Positions 21,567 to 29,102 of a stretch of 29,153 nucleotides of DNA are shown piece after piece (position 1 is the stretch's first letter; each line of letters starts with the position of its first letter). This DNA is from JBFAPK01 sp040676675 (GTDB lineage Bacteria; Actinomycetota; Actinomycetes; Mycobacteriales; Micromonosporaceae), in contig NZ_JBFAPK010000064.1 in assembly GCF_040676675.1 (NCBI RefSeq), forward strand, positions 1-29,153, given 5' to 3'. Both the position numbers and the translations under genes were made by a program. Below the pieces are notes generated by a model. The model searched no databases and was not told the origin of the DNA. It worked only from the letters and a program-made list of their open reading frames with translations.

Positions 21567-22532
21567 ATGGTCTATTCCGGTCACTTTCCAGGCCGCGGCG
21601 GCGGACTCAACCTCGCGCCCGGCTGGGCCGGCGTCGACACGACCACGCTGCGTGAGATGGCGGCCGACCAGGCGTACCGGCGTCCCGTCCTGCTCGACCA
21701 CCACCTGCTCCTGCTGGTCACGGTCGGCCACGGCACGCACGAGGTGGACTTCCGCACCCACCCGTGCCGGCCCGGCACGCTGATCTGGGCCCGCCCCGGC
21801 CAGGTGGTCAGGTACGGCGGTCAGCCCGGCCTCGACGCGATCGTGGTCTGCTGGGACGGGGCCGCGCTGGCCGAGCTGGACACCTCGGGCGCCAGCACGG
21901 CGGCCTTCGGGCCGGCGTACTGGCAGCTCGCCGGCGAGGACGAGGACGCCGTCATCAACGAGGTGAGCCAGCTGGTGGTGGACTGCCAGCGGCACCGCTC
22001 CGGGGAACGCGCCGCCGATCTGCTCCGGCACCAGCTCGCCGTACTGCTGCTGCGGCTCGCCCTGCTGCCCGCCGCCGAGCGGTACCCGGCCGGCGCACCC
22101 GGCCCGGGCCCGGGCGGGACCGAGCCGGCGCTGGGCACGTTCCACCGGCTGCGCGAGGAGGTCGAGCGGTCGTACGGGCGGACCCGCCGGGTCGAGGACT
22201 ACGCGGAGCGGCTGCGCTGCTCGGTCCGTACGCTGACCCGCGCCTGCCTCGCGGTGACCGGCCGCAGCGGCAAGCAGGTGATCGACGACCGGGTGACGTT
22301 GCAGGCGATGCGGCTGCTCGCCGCCACCGACGCGCCGATCGCCGACATCGGGCGCCGGCTCGGCTTCCCCGAACCCACCAACTTCGGCCGCTTCTTCCAC
22401 CGGGAGGTCGGGCAGAGCCCGGGCGCGTTCCGGGCCGGGCTCGGCTCGGGCGGCCGGCAGCGCCTGCCCGAGCAGCGCGGACCGGTCCGTCCGGCCGCCT
22501 TCACACCGTTCGAGGGCGGCCCGCTCCCCTGA
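21567..22532 (+). CDS. AraC-family transcriptional regulator
   Basis: 321 residues from ATG 21567; the frame is open further up but that stretch overlaps the repeats. The N-terminal cupin-like half (about 1-140: LLLLVTVGHGTHEVDFRTHP, PGTLIWARPGQVVRY) binds an effector. The C-terminal double helix-turn-helix (about 215-305) has VEDYAERLRCSVRTLTRACL and APIADIGRRLGFPEPTNFGR, then FFHREVGQSPGAFR. It is divergent from the GH44 gene, so control of that glycanase by a sugar ligand is the simplest reading. It runs into the Rrf2 gene 30 bases later. Confidence 0.88.
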   Translation: MVYSGHFPGRGGGLNLAPGWAGVDTTTLREMAADQAYRRPVLLDHHLLLLVTVGHGTHEVDFRTHPCRPGTLIWARPGQVVRYGGQPGLDAIVVCWDGAALAELDTSGASTAAFGPAYWQLAGEDEDAVINEVSQLVVDCQRHRSGERAADLLRHQLAVLLLRLALLPAAERYPAGAPGPGPGGTEPALGTFHRLREEVERSYGRTRRVEDYAERLRCSVRTLTRACLAVTGRSGKQVIDDRVTLQAMRLLAATDAPIADIGRRLGFPEPTNFGRFFHREVGQSPGAFRAGLGSGGRQRLPEQRGPVRPAAFTPFEGGPLP

Positions 22533-22562
22533 TTCCGGGCGCCCGACGTGCATGATGGTGCC

Positions 22563-23018
22563 GTGCAGATCTCCGCGCGCGGCGACTACGCGGTACGGGC
22601 GTCGCTGAGCCTCGCCGCGGCGTACCCGTCGCTGCTCTCCGCCCAGGCCATCGCCCAGGAGCAGGACATGCCCCGTAAGTTCCTGGAGGCCGTCCTGGCC
22701 GACCTGCGCCGGGCCGGGCTGGTCCGGGCCCAGCGCGGCGCCGAGGGCGGCTACACCCTGGCCCGCCCGCCCCGCGAGATCGCCGTCGGGGCGATCCTGC
22801 GCGCCGTGGACGGGCCGCTGGCCGGCGTACGGGGGCTGCGCCCCGAGGAGACCCACTACGACGGCGCCGCCGAGAACCTGCCCCGCCTCTGGGTGGCGGT
22901 GCGCGCGGCGGTCCGCGACGTCCTCGACGGGGTGAACCTCGCCGAGCTGGTCAGCGGCCGGATGCCCGCGCACGTACGGAAGTTGACCACCCGGCCCGAC
23001 GCGTGGCAGCCGCGCTGA
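22563..23018 (+). CDS. Rrf2-family transcriptional regulator without Fe-S cysteines
   Basis: 151 residues from GTG 22563. MQISARGDYAVRASLSLAAA, AQAIAQEQDMPRKFLEAVLA, DLRRAGLVRAQRGAEGGYTL and ARPPREIAVGAILRAVDGPL is the full Rrf2 winged helix. IscR and NsrR need three cysteines for an Fe-S cluster; this protein has no cysteine at all, so it senses something else, as CymR does. CATGAT ends six bases before the GTG, suggesting a leaderless start. It is immediately downstream of AraC and converges with the FUSC gene; its target is unknown. Confidence 0.9.
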   Translation: MQISARGDYAVRASLSLAAAYPSLLSAQAIAQEQDMPRKFLEAVLADLRRAGLVRAQRGAEGGYTLARPPREIAVGAILRAVDGPLAGVRGLRPEETHYDGAAENLPRLWVAVRAAVRDVLDGVNLAELVSGRMPAHVRKLTTRPDAWQPR

Positions 23019-23060
23019 ATCCGCCGGTGCGGCGGCGAGCGTGCCCCGACGCGACCGTGC

Positions 23061-24275
23061 TCACCCGGTCGACCCGTCCCCGTCCGGGTGGGACTGCGCG
23101 TACGCCACCTCGCGGATCCGGCGCAGCGTGGTCTCCCGGTCCTTCCCGGTCGCCTGCAACAGGTCGCTGACGGCGGTGCGGATCTGGCCCACGATGACCG
23201 TGCCGGAGAGCCTGGTTCCGGCGATCTCGGCCCGGGTCGCCTCGGCCACCGCGCGCAGCGCGAGCGCGGGCGCGTGCTCCGTGAGCGTGTCGGCGAGCAC
23301 CTCCCGCTGCAGGGCGTGTACGGCCGCGCTGAGCGTCTCGATGGCGGTGGGCAGGGTCTCCGGTACCGGCTCCCGGTCCTCGATCAGCACGACGACCCGG
23401 CGGGCCAGGACGCGAGAGTTCCAGACGGCCCGGTCCATGTCCGCGGCGCCCAGCTGGTAATGGCGGACCGCGCGGCGCCACGGCCACCGGAACGGAGCCA
23501 GGTCCACCGTCTCCTTCGCGCCGCCGAACGCGTCCCAGAACCTCCCCAGATCGGTGCCGATCTCCTCGGAACGCTTCAACGCCCGGCTGGCCAGGTCGTG
23601 GTCGCGCTCGCGCAGCGCGGACGCCGTCAGCCTGAGCTGGTCGGCGAGCTGCCGCAGCGCCGGGGCGGCCACCCGCCGCATGATCCGCAGCGGATTCAGC
23701 GGCAGCAGCACCAGCGCCACCACCAGGCCGACGGCACCACCGATGAGCGCGTCGAGGAAACGTGGGAACTCCAGGGTGTGCCGCGACGACGACAGGGCGC
23801 CCAGGAGCACGGCGGTACCGCTGGCGTGACCCACGACCCCGCCGCGGGTGCTGACCAGGAGGGACAGCAGGATCGCGGCCGTGACGATCACGCCGGTCTG
23901 CCAGAGGCCGGCCCCGGTGAACTCGATCAGCAGGTCGGAGACGAGGATGCCCAACGACACCCCGACCAGCAGTTCGATGGTGTTGGGCAGCCGCCGGCCG
24001 AGGGATGACGTGATCACGGCGACGGCCGCGGCCGGCGCGAAGACCGGATTCGACATGTCGGTCAGCCAGCGCGCCGCCGCCCAGGCCAGCGCGGCCGACA
24101 GGCCGGCCTGGAAGGCGAGCAGGAACTTGATCCGGAACTGCTGGAGCCGGTCCCGCCCCGCCGTCCGGCCGCGCCGGCCCAGGTGCGCCAGCGCCACCTC
24201 GGCCCGCTCGGCCTCGGGTTCGGCGTGCCTCGCCGACCCGTGCCGCTCCTCGCCCCTCGGCTGCCCACCCGTCAC
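23061..24275 (-). CDS. FUSC/aromatic acid exporter-family membrane protein
   Basis: 404 residues from GTG 24275. A charged N-terminus (1-45) precedes six hydrophobic helices: FLLAFQAGLSAALAWAAARWL-like, PVFAPAAAVAVITSSLG, TIELLVGVSLGILVSDLLIE, LWQTGVIVTAAILLSLLV, ASGTAVLLGAL and DALIGGAVGLVVALVLLPL. RRLPNTIELLVGVSLGI is the FUSC signature (GRRLxNTxER-like). The cytoplasmic C-terminal half (about 185-404) is helical and Arg/Glu-rich, as in the family. Exports aromatic acids or similar anions in characterised relatives; the substrate here is unknown. Confidence 0.85.
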   Translation of the reverse strand: MTGGQPRGEERHGSARHAEPEAERAEVALAHLGRRGRTAGRDRLQQFRIKFLLAFQAGLSAALAWAAARWLTDMSNPVFAPAAAVAVITSSLGRRLPNTIELLVGVSLGILVSDLLIEFTGAGLWQTGVIVTAAILLSLLVSTRGGVVGHASGTAVLLGALSSSRHTLEFPRFLDALIGGAVGLVVALVLLPLNPLRIMRRVAAPALRQLADQLRLTASALRERDHDLASRALKRSEEIGTDLGRFWDAFGGAKETVDLAPFRWPWRRAVRHYQLGAADMDRAVWNSRVLARRVVVLIEDREPVPETLPTAIETLSAAVHALQREVLADTLTEHAPALALRAVAEATRAEIAGTRLSGTVIVGQIRTAVSDLLQATGKDRETTLRRIREVAYAQSHPDGDGSTG

Positions 24276-24458
24276 CGGCGACGGCTACCCGGAAACACCA
24301 CCCGCAATCGCCGTCTCCGGGTACCCCGGGGCACGGCGCGCAGGACGCGCAGGAGGCGGACGGCGGCCGGATCCGGACGACGTTTGACAGACCTCGCGCC
24401 TGGGCACCCTTCGCCGCAACACAGTCATCCGTCGGAACCACTCGAAGGGAGCACGGAC

Positions 24459-24638
24459 GTGGGTCTGATGTTCCGCAAGCGCAAGAAGATCGGTCCGCTG
24501 ATCCTGAACTTCACCGAGAACGGCTTCTCCTCCTGGAGCGTCAAGATCGGCCCGTGGTCGTGGAACTCGCGCGCCCGGGCGCACCGCGTCGACCTGCCCG
24601 GACCGCTCTCCTGGAAGCAGGACAAGTCGCGCGCCTGA
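24459..24638 (+). CDS. DUF4236-like small protein
   Basis: 59 residues from GTG 24459 with AAGGGAG eight bases upstream. The sequence FRKRKKIGPLILNFTENGFS, then WSVKIGPWSWNSRARAHRV and LPGPLSWKQ, follows the DUF4236 pattern of FRK-(K/R)-(I/L)GP near the start and an LPGxxxW close. Basic residues cluster at the N-terminus. Function unknown. It is divergent from the FUSC gene and followed by a large hairpin. Confidence 0.68.
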   Translation: MGLMFRKRKKIGPLILNFTENGFSSWSVKIGPWSWNSRARAHRVDLPGPLSWKQDKSRA

Positions 24639-24660
24639 GCCGTCCCGGAACCGCTTTCCT

Positions 24661-24729
24661 CCGGTGGTGGCGGCGGTAGGCACGGGCGGGGTACCTGGCG
24701 CTCGGCCCGTACCTACCGGCCTCCACCGG
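24661..24729 (+). terminator. Nested hairpin after the DUF4236-like gene
   Basis: Outer arms CCGGTGG (24661-24667) and CCACCGG (24723-24729). Inner 14-bp arms CGGTAGGCACGGGC (24674-24687) and 24705-24718 have one mismatch. Confidence 0.6.
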
Positions 24730-24763
24730 TCGTCGGCCGGCCGGCCGCTCATCCGAGCGCCGG

Positions 24764-24817
24764 CCGGCTCCGGTTCACCGCCCGGCTCTAGTTCACCACC
24801 CGACTCCGGTTCACCGC
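24764..24817. repeat. 18-bp tandem repeat, three units, across a stop codon
   Basis: Units at 24764, 24782 and 24800 follow CCG(G/A)CTC(C/T)(G/A)GTTCACC(G/A)C. The unit at 24800 contains the stop codon (TCA, 24811-24813) of the TcmP-like gene; the others lie just past it. Confidence 0.9.
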
Positions 24818-25719
24818 CCGGCCGGACGGATGACCACGTCCCCGCCGAGCCGCCCCTCTTCCGGCGTACGCGTGACCGCGCCCTCGGCGAGCAGGGCGGT
24901 GAGCGCCCGGTTGGTGTCCTCGGCGCGGAACAGGGTCTCGGTCAGCGTGAACTCCCGCAGCTCGGTGACGTCCGCCTCCCCCACCTCGCGCAGCCGCCCG
25001 AGCAGATCGCCGCGCAGCGGCGCGGAATCGGGCTCGGCCCCGGCGTCCAGTCGCAACCCCTCCGGCCCCTCATAGCGGACGCCGTGCCCCTCGGTGGACC
25101 AGAGGGCCTCCTTGAACGCCTCCAGGCTCTTCCCGGACGAGGTGGCGAAGACCAACCGCCGGGACGCGCCCGAGTCGTCGTCCGGGCCGGGGCCGTGGTC
25201 CAGTTGGACATCGGTGACCAGGCGGAAGCCGGCCTCCCGCAGCTCCGGTCGCGCCAGCCGCGCCGACCCGCCGAGGAGCAGCAGCAGCTCGGCCGGGCGT
25301 CCCGCCGTCACCGCCGCCAGCACGGCGCGCTCCGGCGCCGGGCCGTCGTCCGCGTCGAGCCAGGCCAGCAGCGGCGCTCCGGTCGCCCCGGCCGCCGCCA
25401 GCGCCACCGGCACCCGGTCCGGACCGCCCGGTACGAGGTGCGCGTCCACCGTTGCCGGCAGCGACGCGCGGGCGTCGTCGAGGCGTACGGCCAGGTCGCC
25501 GGGGTGCGCCGCGAGCGTCACCGCGGTCAGCCGTCCCCGGGGCGCGTCGGTCAGGCCGGCGAGGATCCGTACCGCCGCCTCCGCGCTGCCCGCGTCGGGT
25601 CCGGCGTACGCCTGCACGAAGGTCGCCCGGCGGGCGCGTCGCAACGCCGCGGGCGCCCAGCCGGCCAGCCGGCGCAGGAGCAGGTCACGGACGAGGGCAC
25701 GGATCGGGTCTGGCGTCAT
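24811..25719 (-). CDS. TcmP-like (three-Cys-motif partner) protein, tentative
   Basis: 302 residues from ATG 25719. It begins MTPDPIRALVRDLLLRRLAG. The N-terminal half has ATFVQAYAGPDAGSAEAAVR and DLAVRLDDAR, and the C-terminal half SGKSLEAFKEALWSTEGHGV and a winged-helix-like ending (TELREFTLTETLFRAEDTNR, ALTALLAEGAVTRTPEEG). The FKEALW stretch and overall plan resemble TcmP proteins, which in phage-like settings accompany a three-Cys radical-SAM-like partner; that partner is absent here. It is co-directional with the VOC gene but 89 bp from it. The assignment is weak; it may simply be an uncharacterised actinobacterial protein. Confidence 0.55.
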   Translation of the reverse strand: MTPDPIRALVRDLLLRRLAGWAPAALRRARRATFVQAYAGPDAGSAEAAVRILAGLTDAPRGRLTAVTLAAHPGDLAVRLDDARASLPATVDAHLVPGGPDRVPVALAAAGATGAPLLAWLDADDGPAPERAVLAAVTAGRPAELLLLLGGSARLARPELREAGFRLVTDVQLDHGPGPDDDSGASRRLVFATSSGKSLEAFKEALWSTEGHGVRYEGPEGLRLDAGAEPDSAPLRGDLLGRLREVGEADVTELREFTLTETLFRAEDTNRALTALLAEGAVTRTPEEGRLGGDVVIRPAGR

Positions 25720-25808
25720 CCAGCGGTTCTACCGTGACCGGCCCGACCGGTCCGCACCGCCCCCGCCGGATCCGCCCCGCTCGGCGGTCCGCCCCCGCCC
25801 GGCGCCGG

Positions 25809-26330
25809 TCAGGCCGGTACGGAGACGCCGACGCCGCCGCGGGTCTGCCCGCCGTACCGCTGCTTCTCGCGGGCGAGGTCGAGCCGGCCGATCCGCTTGC
25901 GTCCCTCGATCGCCCGCTCGTCGAGCAGGTCGGCGGGGATCAGCCAGACGATCTCGAACTCCAACCCGTCCGGGTCCCGCCCGTAGAGGCTCTTGGTGGT
26001 GCCGTGGTCGGAGCTGCCCACGAGGGCGTCCGCCGCGGCGAGCCGGGCCGCGGTGGCCTCCAGCTCGTCGAGGGTGTCCACCTCCCAGGCGAGGTGGTAG
26101 AGGCCGACGGTGGTACGCCCGGCGCCCGAGGGCCCGGCGCCCGCGCCGACCTCGAAGAGGCCGAGGTCGTGGTCGTTGGTGGAGCCGGGCGCCTGGAGGA
26201 AGGCCGCGCCGGCGAAGCCGTCCGGCGTCATCGGTACCGGCCGGAAGCCGAGGACGTCCTGGTAGAAGGCGACGCTGCGGCCCAGGTCCCGCACGAAGAG
26301 CACGGCGTGGTTGAGGCGGTGGATTCCCAT
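25809..26330 (-). CDS. VOC/glyoxalase-family metal-dependent protein
   Basis: 173 residues from ATG 26330. It begins MGIHRLNHAVLFVRDLGRSV and has GLYHLAWEVDTLDELEA and YGRDPDGLEFEIVWLIP. The metal triad is complete: His8, His79 and Glu126, so it should bind a divalent metal and act as a ring-cleaving dioxygenase, lyase or thiol transferase of the VOC group. The C-terminal 35 residues (ERAIEGRKRIGRLDLAREKQ) extend past the fold. It is divergent from a MarR gene with one operator between them, the arrangement of MhqR-type regulators and dioxygenases in other bacteria. Inference: removal of a quinone or aromatic compound. Confidence 0.88.
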   Translation of the reverse strand: MGIHRLNHAVLFVRDLGRSVAFYQDVLGFRPVPMTPDGFAGAAFLQAPGSTNDHDLGLFEVGAGAGPSGAGRTTVGLYHLAWEVDTLDELEATAARLAAADALVGSSDHGTTKSLYGRDPDGLEFEIVWLIPADLLDERAIEGRKRIGRLDLAREKQRYGGQTRGGVGVSVPA

Positions 26331-26336
26331 GCGGCA

Positions 26337-26380
26337 ACGGTAGCGCGAGTTGGTTGAGCGTTCAACTATTCGGCTATGCT
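26337..26380. promoter_or_regulatory. Overlapping divergent promoters with a MarR operator
   Basis: Minus: TTGAAC (26365-26360), 17 bp, TACCGT (26342-26337), six bases to ATG 26330. Plus: TATGCT (26375-26380), seven bases to ATG 26388, with a -35 candidate TTGGTT (26350-26355). GTTGA-GCGT-TCAAC (26353-26366) is a perfect palindrome covering the minus -35 and lying in the plus spacer, so bound repressor would block both genes. Both messages would be leaderless. Confidence 0.72.
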
Positions 26381-26387
26381 CTCTGGC

Positions 26388-26852
26388 ATGACCCGCTGGC
26401 TCACCCCCGAGGAGCAACGCACCTGGCGCGCCTTCCTGGCCGCCACGCGCGGGCTGATGGACGCGCTCGACCGCGAGCTGCAACGCGACGCGGGGATGCC
26501 GCACGCGTACTACGAGATCCTGGTCCGGCTCTCCGAGGCCCCCGAGCGGCGGCTGCGGATGAGCGAACTCGCCGACCTGACCGGCTCGTCGCGCAGCCGG
26601 CTCTCGCACGCCGTGGCCCGCCTGGAGGAGTCCGGCTGGGTACGCCGCGAGGAGTGCCCGACCGACCGGCGCGGCCAGTTCGCCATCCTCACCGAACGGG
26701 GCTTCGCCGTGCTCGCCGACGCGGCCCCCGGGCACGTGGCCGGCGTCCAGCGCCACCTCTTCGACCAGCTCACGCCCGCCCAGGTGGACCAGTTGCGCCA
26801 GATCAGCCAGGCGTTGGTCGACCATTTCGGACGGGACGGTTCGACATCATGA
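26388..26852 (+). CDS. MarR-family transcriptional regulator
   Basis: 154 residues from ATG 26388. MTRWLTPEEQRTWRAFLAAT begins the MarR dimer helix; the winged helix-turn-helix is LRMSELADLTGSSRSRLSHA, VARLEESGWVRREECPTDRR and GQFAILTERGFAVLADA, with the conserved DRR. MarR dimers bind pseudo-palindromes like that at 26353-26366 and release on phenolic ligands. It is divergent from the VOC gene, which it most likely represses together with itself. No cysteine-switch can be judged. Confidence 0.9.
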   Translation: MTRWLTPEEQRTWRAFLAATRGLMDALDRELQRDAGMPHAYYEILVRLSEAPERRLRMSELADLTGSSRSRLSHAVARLEESGWVRREECPTDRRGQFAILTERGFAVLADAAPGHVAGVQRHLFDQLTPAQVDQLRQISQALVDHFGRDGSTS

Positions 26853-26910
26853 CCAAACTGCCCAGCGGCTCCCTCTTGTACTGACCGTCGCCGGACACGC
26901 ACGATGGGGC

Positions 26911-29070
26911 GTGTCCTCCGGCCTCGGCGAAACCCTCGTCCGCGCGAACGACCTCGTGGCCGCCGGCGACCTGGCCGGCGCGCACGCGCTCCTCGGCGAT
27001 GCGCTCGCCGAAGCCGATCCGAGACCCGGGACCGCCTCCCCCGAGCTGACCGAGGCCGCCGGGCTGCAGGCGCGCATCCTCGTGGCGCTGGGCGACCCGA
27101 ACGCCGCCCGCAGCTGGGCCGCCTTCGCCCACACCGCCGCCACCCGGCTGCACGGCACCGCCGACCCGCGTACCGTCGCCGCGGCGGCCACCCTCGCCGC
27201 CGTACTGCACCGGGTCGGCAACGACGAGCGGGCCGCCCGGCTGTACCAGGACGTGATCATCGAGCTGACCGCCACGGACGGTCCGGAGTCGCTGCGGGTG
27301 CTGGCCGCCCACGCCGACCTCGCCACGGTCGAGTTCGCCCTCGGCGAGTGCGAGCTGGCCCGTACCCGGTTGCAGGACGCCTGGGAACTGCACCGGGAGG
27401 TCTACGGCGACGGCCACCTGAGCGGGATCAAGATGCTGGCCCGGCTCGGCGCGATGCAGCGCGACTGCGGGCGGCTCGGACTCGCCCACGAACACCTCGC
27501 GCTCGCCCGCCAGCTCTGCCGCACCTACCTCGGACCCGACCACCCGCTCGCCATCCAGGTCGCGGCGCTGGCGCGCGCCGCCCCGAACCCGGAGCACGTC
27601 TGCGCCGACGGGCAGCGGCCCGGCGGGCTCTCCGGCGTCGCGCCGCCGACGGTACCGGTTCAGCGGGTCGCGCTCGACCAGACCGCGCCGGCCCGGCCCG
27701 CCGCGCCACCCACCCAGCCCCCACCGGCGCCACCAGCGCCACCCGCCCAACCGCCACCCGCCCAGCCGCCATCGGCCGCGCCACCAGCGCCACCCGCCCA
27801 GCGACCGGCCGCGCCGCCCGGCCAGGCGGACCCCGGCCCGGCGGACCCCGGCGCGGTCGATCTCGGCCCGGCGAGTGTCGGCGCGGCCGATCCCGGCCCG
27901 GCGGAGGTCAACGCGGCGGAGCACGGCGCGGTCGATCCCGGCCGGGCGGACGTCGACGCGGCGGACGGCGGCGCGGCCGTGGCCGGAGCCAGCCGCTTCC
28001 GGGCAGACCCCGACGACCGGCCGTCGCGGACAGCCGACGACGACCCGCTCGTCCGGGAGGCCGACCGGGACCCGCTCTTCCGGGAACCGCCCGACGCCCG
28101 GCCCGCCGCGCGCGGCGGCGACGGCACGCTGCCGCCCGGGCGCGACGACGACACGCTCTTCCGGGAGCGACCGGACGACCCGCTCTTCCGGGAACCACCG
28201 GGCGTGGGGCCGTACCGGTTGGACGCCGACGACGACCGAGACCCCTGGTGGCCGCCGGATGCCGCGAGCCGGGTCGAGCCGGACGACGCGACGCCCGGCC
28301 GGGCCGGCGCCACGGCGACGAGCGCCAGCACGCCCGGCGCGGACACCACCTTCGGCACCACCAGCGGATTCGGCGCCACCAGCGGGTTCGGCGCCGGGAC
28401 CGGGGACGACCCGGCCTGGGGCGCGCCGACGGCGGGCGACGTGACCGGCGAGATACCGGGCGTCACGTCGGTCGCCGCGGCCGGAACCCTGTACGCCGGC
28501 GGCGGGTACGGCGAGCCGGAGGGCGTACGCACCGTCCGGCACCTGCCGGAACTCCGCCAACCGGCGCGGCTGCCCGTGCCGTACCGACCGGCACGGCGCA
28601 GCCGGCTACTGCCGATCATCGTCGCCGGGCTGGTGGTCGCGGTGCTCGGCGCGGCGGTCGTCATCGTCGGCTTCCTCCGCGTACGCGATCCGGAGCCCGA
28701 CCCGACCTCCACCGCCGGCGCCGGACCGGTGGCCAACACCGCCAGCGGCCCCGCCGCCGCGCCCGGCGCCAGCGCACCCGCGGCGGAGCCACCGCTGGTG
28801 ACGGGCCTGCCGCCGACCGGCGTGAAGCTGACCGACCACCGGGACAGCGTCGCGCTGAGCTGGACCTATCCCCCGGGCGCCGAGGGTCCGGTGGTGATCT
28901 CGGGTGGCCGTACCGGGCAGGACCCGCGCGCCTTCCAGGAGCTGCCGCCCGGCACCGGCAGCTACGTCGTCTACGGCCTGAACCGGACGTTGGACTACTG
29001 CTTCACGGTCGCCGTCGTCTACTCGGTCGACGTGGTGGGCCGGGCCAAGCCGGTCTGCACCAGCCGCTGA
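26911..29070 (+). CDS. TPR / repeat-linker / transmembrane / FN3 protein of unknown function
   Basis: 719 residues from GTG 26911 (CACGAT five bases upstream, no ribosome-binding site; leaderless possible). N-terminal TPR helices fill about 1-220 (NDLVAAGDLAGAHALLGDAL, ARLYQDVIIELTAT, LGLAHEHLALARQLCRTYLG). A Pro-rich stretch (about 250-300) leads to a 15-bp-repeat segment (306-360), then four DPLFRE-like motifs (378-428) and a Gly/Thr-rich zone. One TM helix (about 566-590, LLPIIVAGLVVAVLGAAVVI) follows. A single FN3-like domain lies at the C-terminus (about 630-719, VKLTDHRDSVALSWTYPPG). TPR would be cytoplasmic and FN3 outside, a plausible scaffold linking both sides. No family name recognised. 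Confidence 0.88.
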   Translation: MSSGLGETLVRANDLVAAGDLAGAHALLGDALAEADPRPGTASPELTEAAGLQARILVALGDPNAARSWAAFAHTAATRLHGTADPRTVAAAATLAAVLHRVGNDERAARLYQDVIIELTATDGPESLRVLAAHADLATVEFALGECELARTRLQDAWELHREVYGDGHLSGIKMLARLGAMQRDCGRLGLAHEHLALARQLCRTYLGPDHPLAIQVAALARAAPNPEHVCADGQRPGGLSGVAPPTVPVQRVALDQTAPARPAAPPTQPPPAPPAPPAQPPPAQPPSAAPPAPPAQRPAAPPGQADPGPADPGAVDLGPASVGAADPGPAEVNAAEHGAVDPGRADVDAADGGAAVAGASRFRADPDDRPSRTADDDPLVREADRDPLFREPPDARPAARGGDGTLPPGRDDDTLFRERPDDPLFREPPGVGPYRLDADDDRDPWWPPDAASRVEPDDATPGRAGATATSASTPGADTTFGTTSGFGATSGFGAGTGDDPAWGAPTAGDVTGEIPGVTSVAAAGTLYAGGGYGEPEGVRTVRHLPELRQPARLPVPYRPARRSRLLPIIVAGLVVAVLGAAVVIVGFLRVRDPEPDPTSTAGAGPVANTASGPAAAPGASAPAAEPPLVTGLPPTGVKLTDHRDSVALSWTYPPGAEGPVVISGGRTGQDPRAFQELPPGTGSYVVYGLNRTLDYCFTVAVVYSVDVVGRAKPVCTSR
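27826..27990 (+). repeat. 15-bp minisatellite, 11 units, in the TPR protein
   Basis: Units begin every 15 bases at 27826, 27841, and so on to 27976. They encode pentads such as ADPGP, ADPGA, VDLGP, ASVGA, ADPGP, AEVNA, AEHGA, VDPGR, ADVDA, ADGGA and AVAGA. Ala/Val at the first place and small Gly at the fourth are preserved while others drift. This is not the canonical A(D/N)LXX pentapeptide repeat. Confidence 0.9.
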
Positions 29071-29088
29071 CCCCACGCTCGCCCGATT

Positions 29089-29102
29089 CCCCACTCGTGG
29101 GG
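29089..29102 (+). terminator. Short hairpin after the TPR gene
   Basis: CCCCAC (29089-29094) pairs with GTGGGG (29097-29102) with a two-base gap, so the true loop is larger. The following stretch to the window end (29103-29153) turns AT-rich with TTAAGTAAGAATGG, possibly the promoter of a gene beyond the window. Confidence 0.4.

Noticed and set aside
24811..25719. TcmP system with its three-Cys partner (a defence-like pair)
   Set aside because: The partner gene is absent and the similarity is weak, so no system is claimed.
26803..28560. A 585-codon open minus frame opposite the TPR protein
   Set aside because: Low-complexity Val/Gly/Arg sequence, no domain, and fully antisense to the TPR frame.
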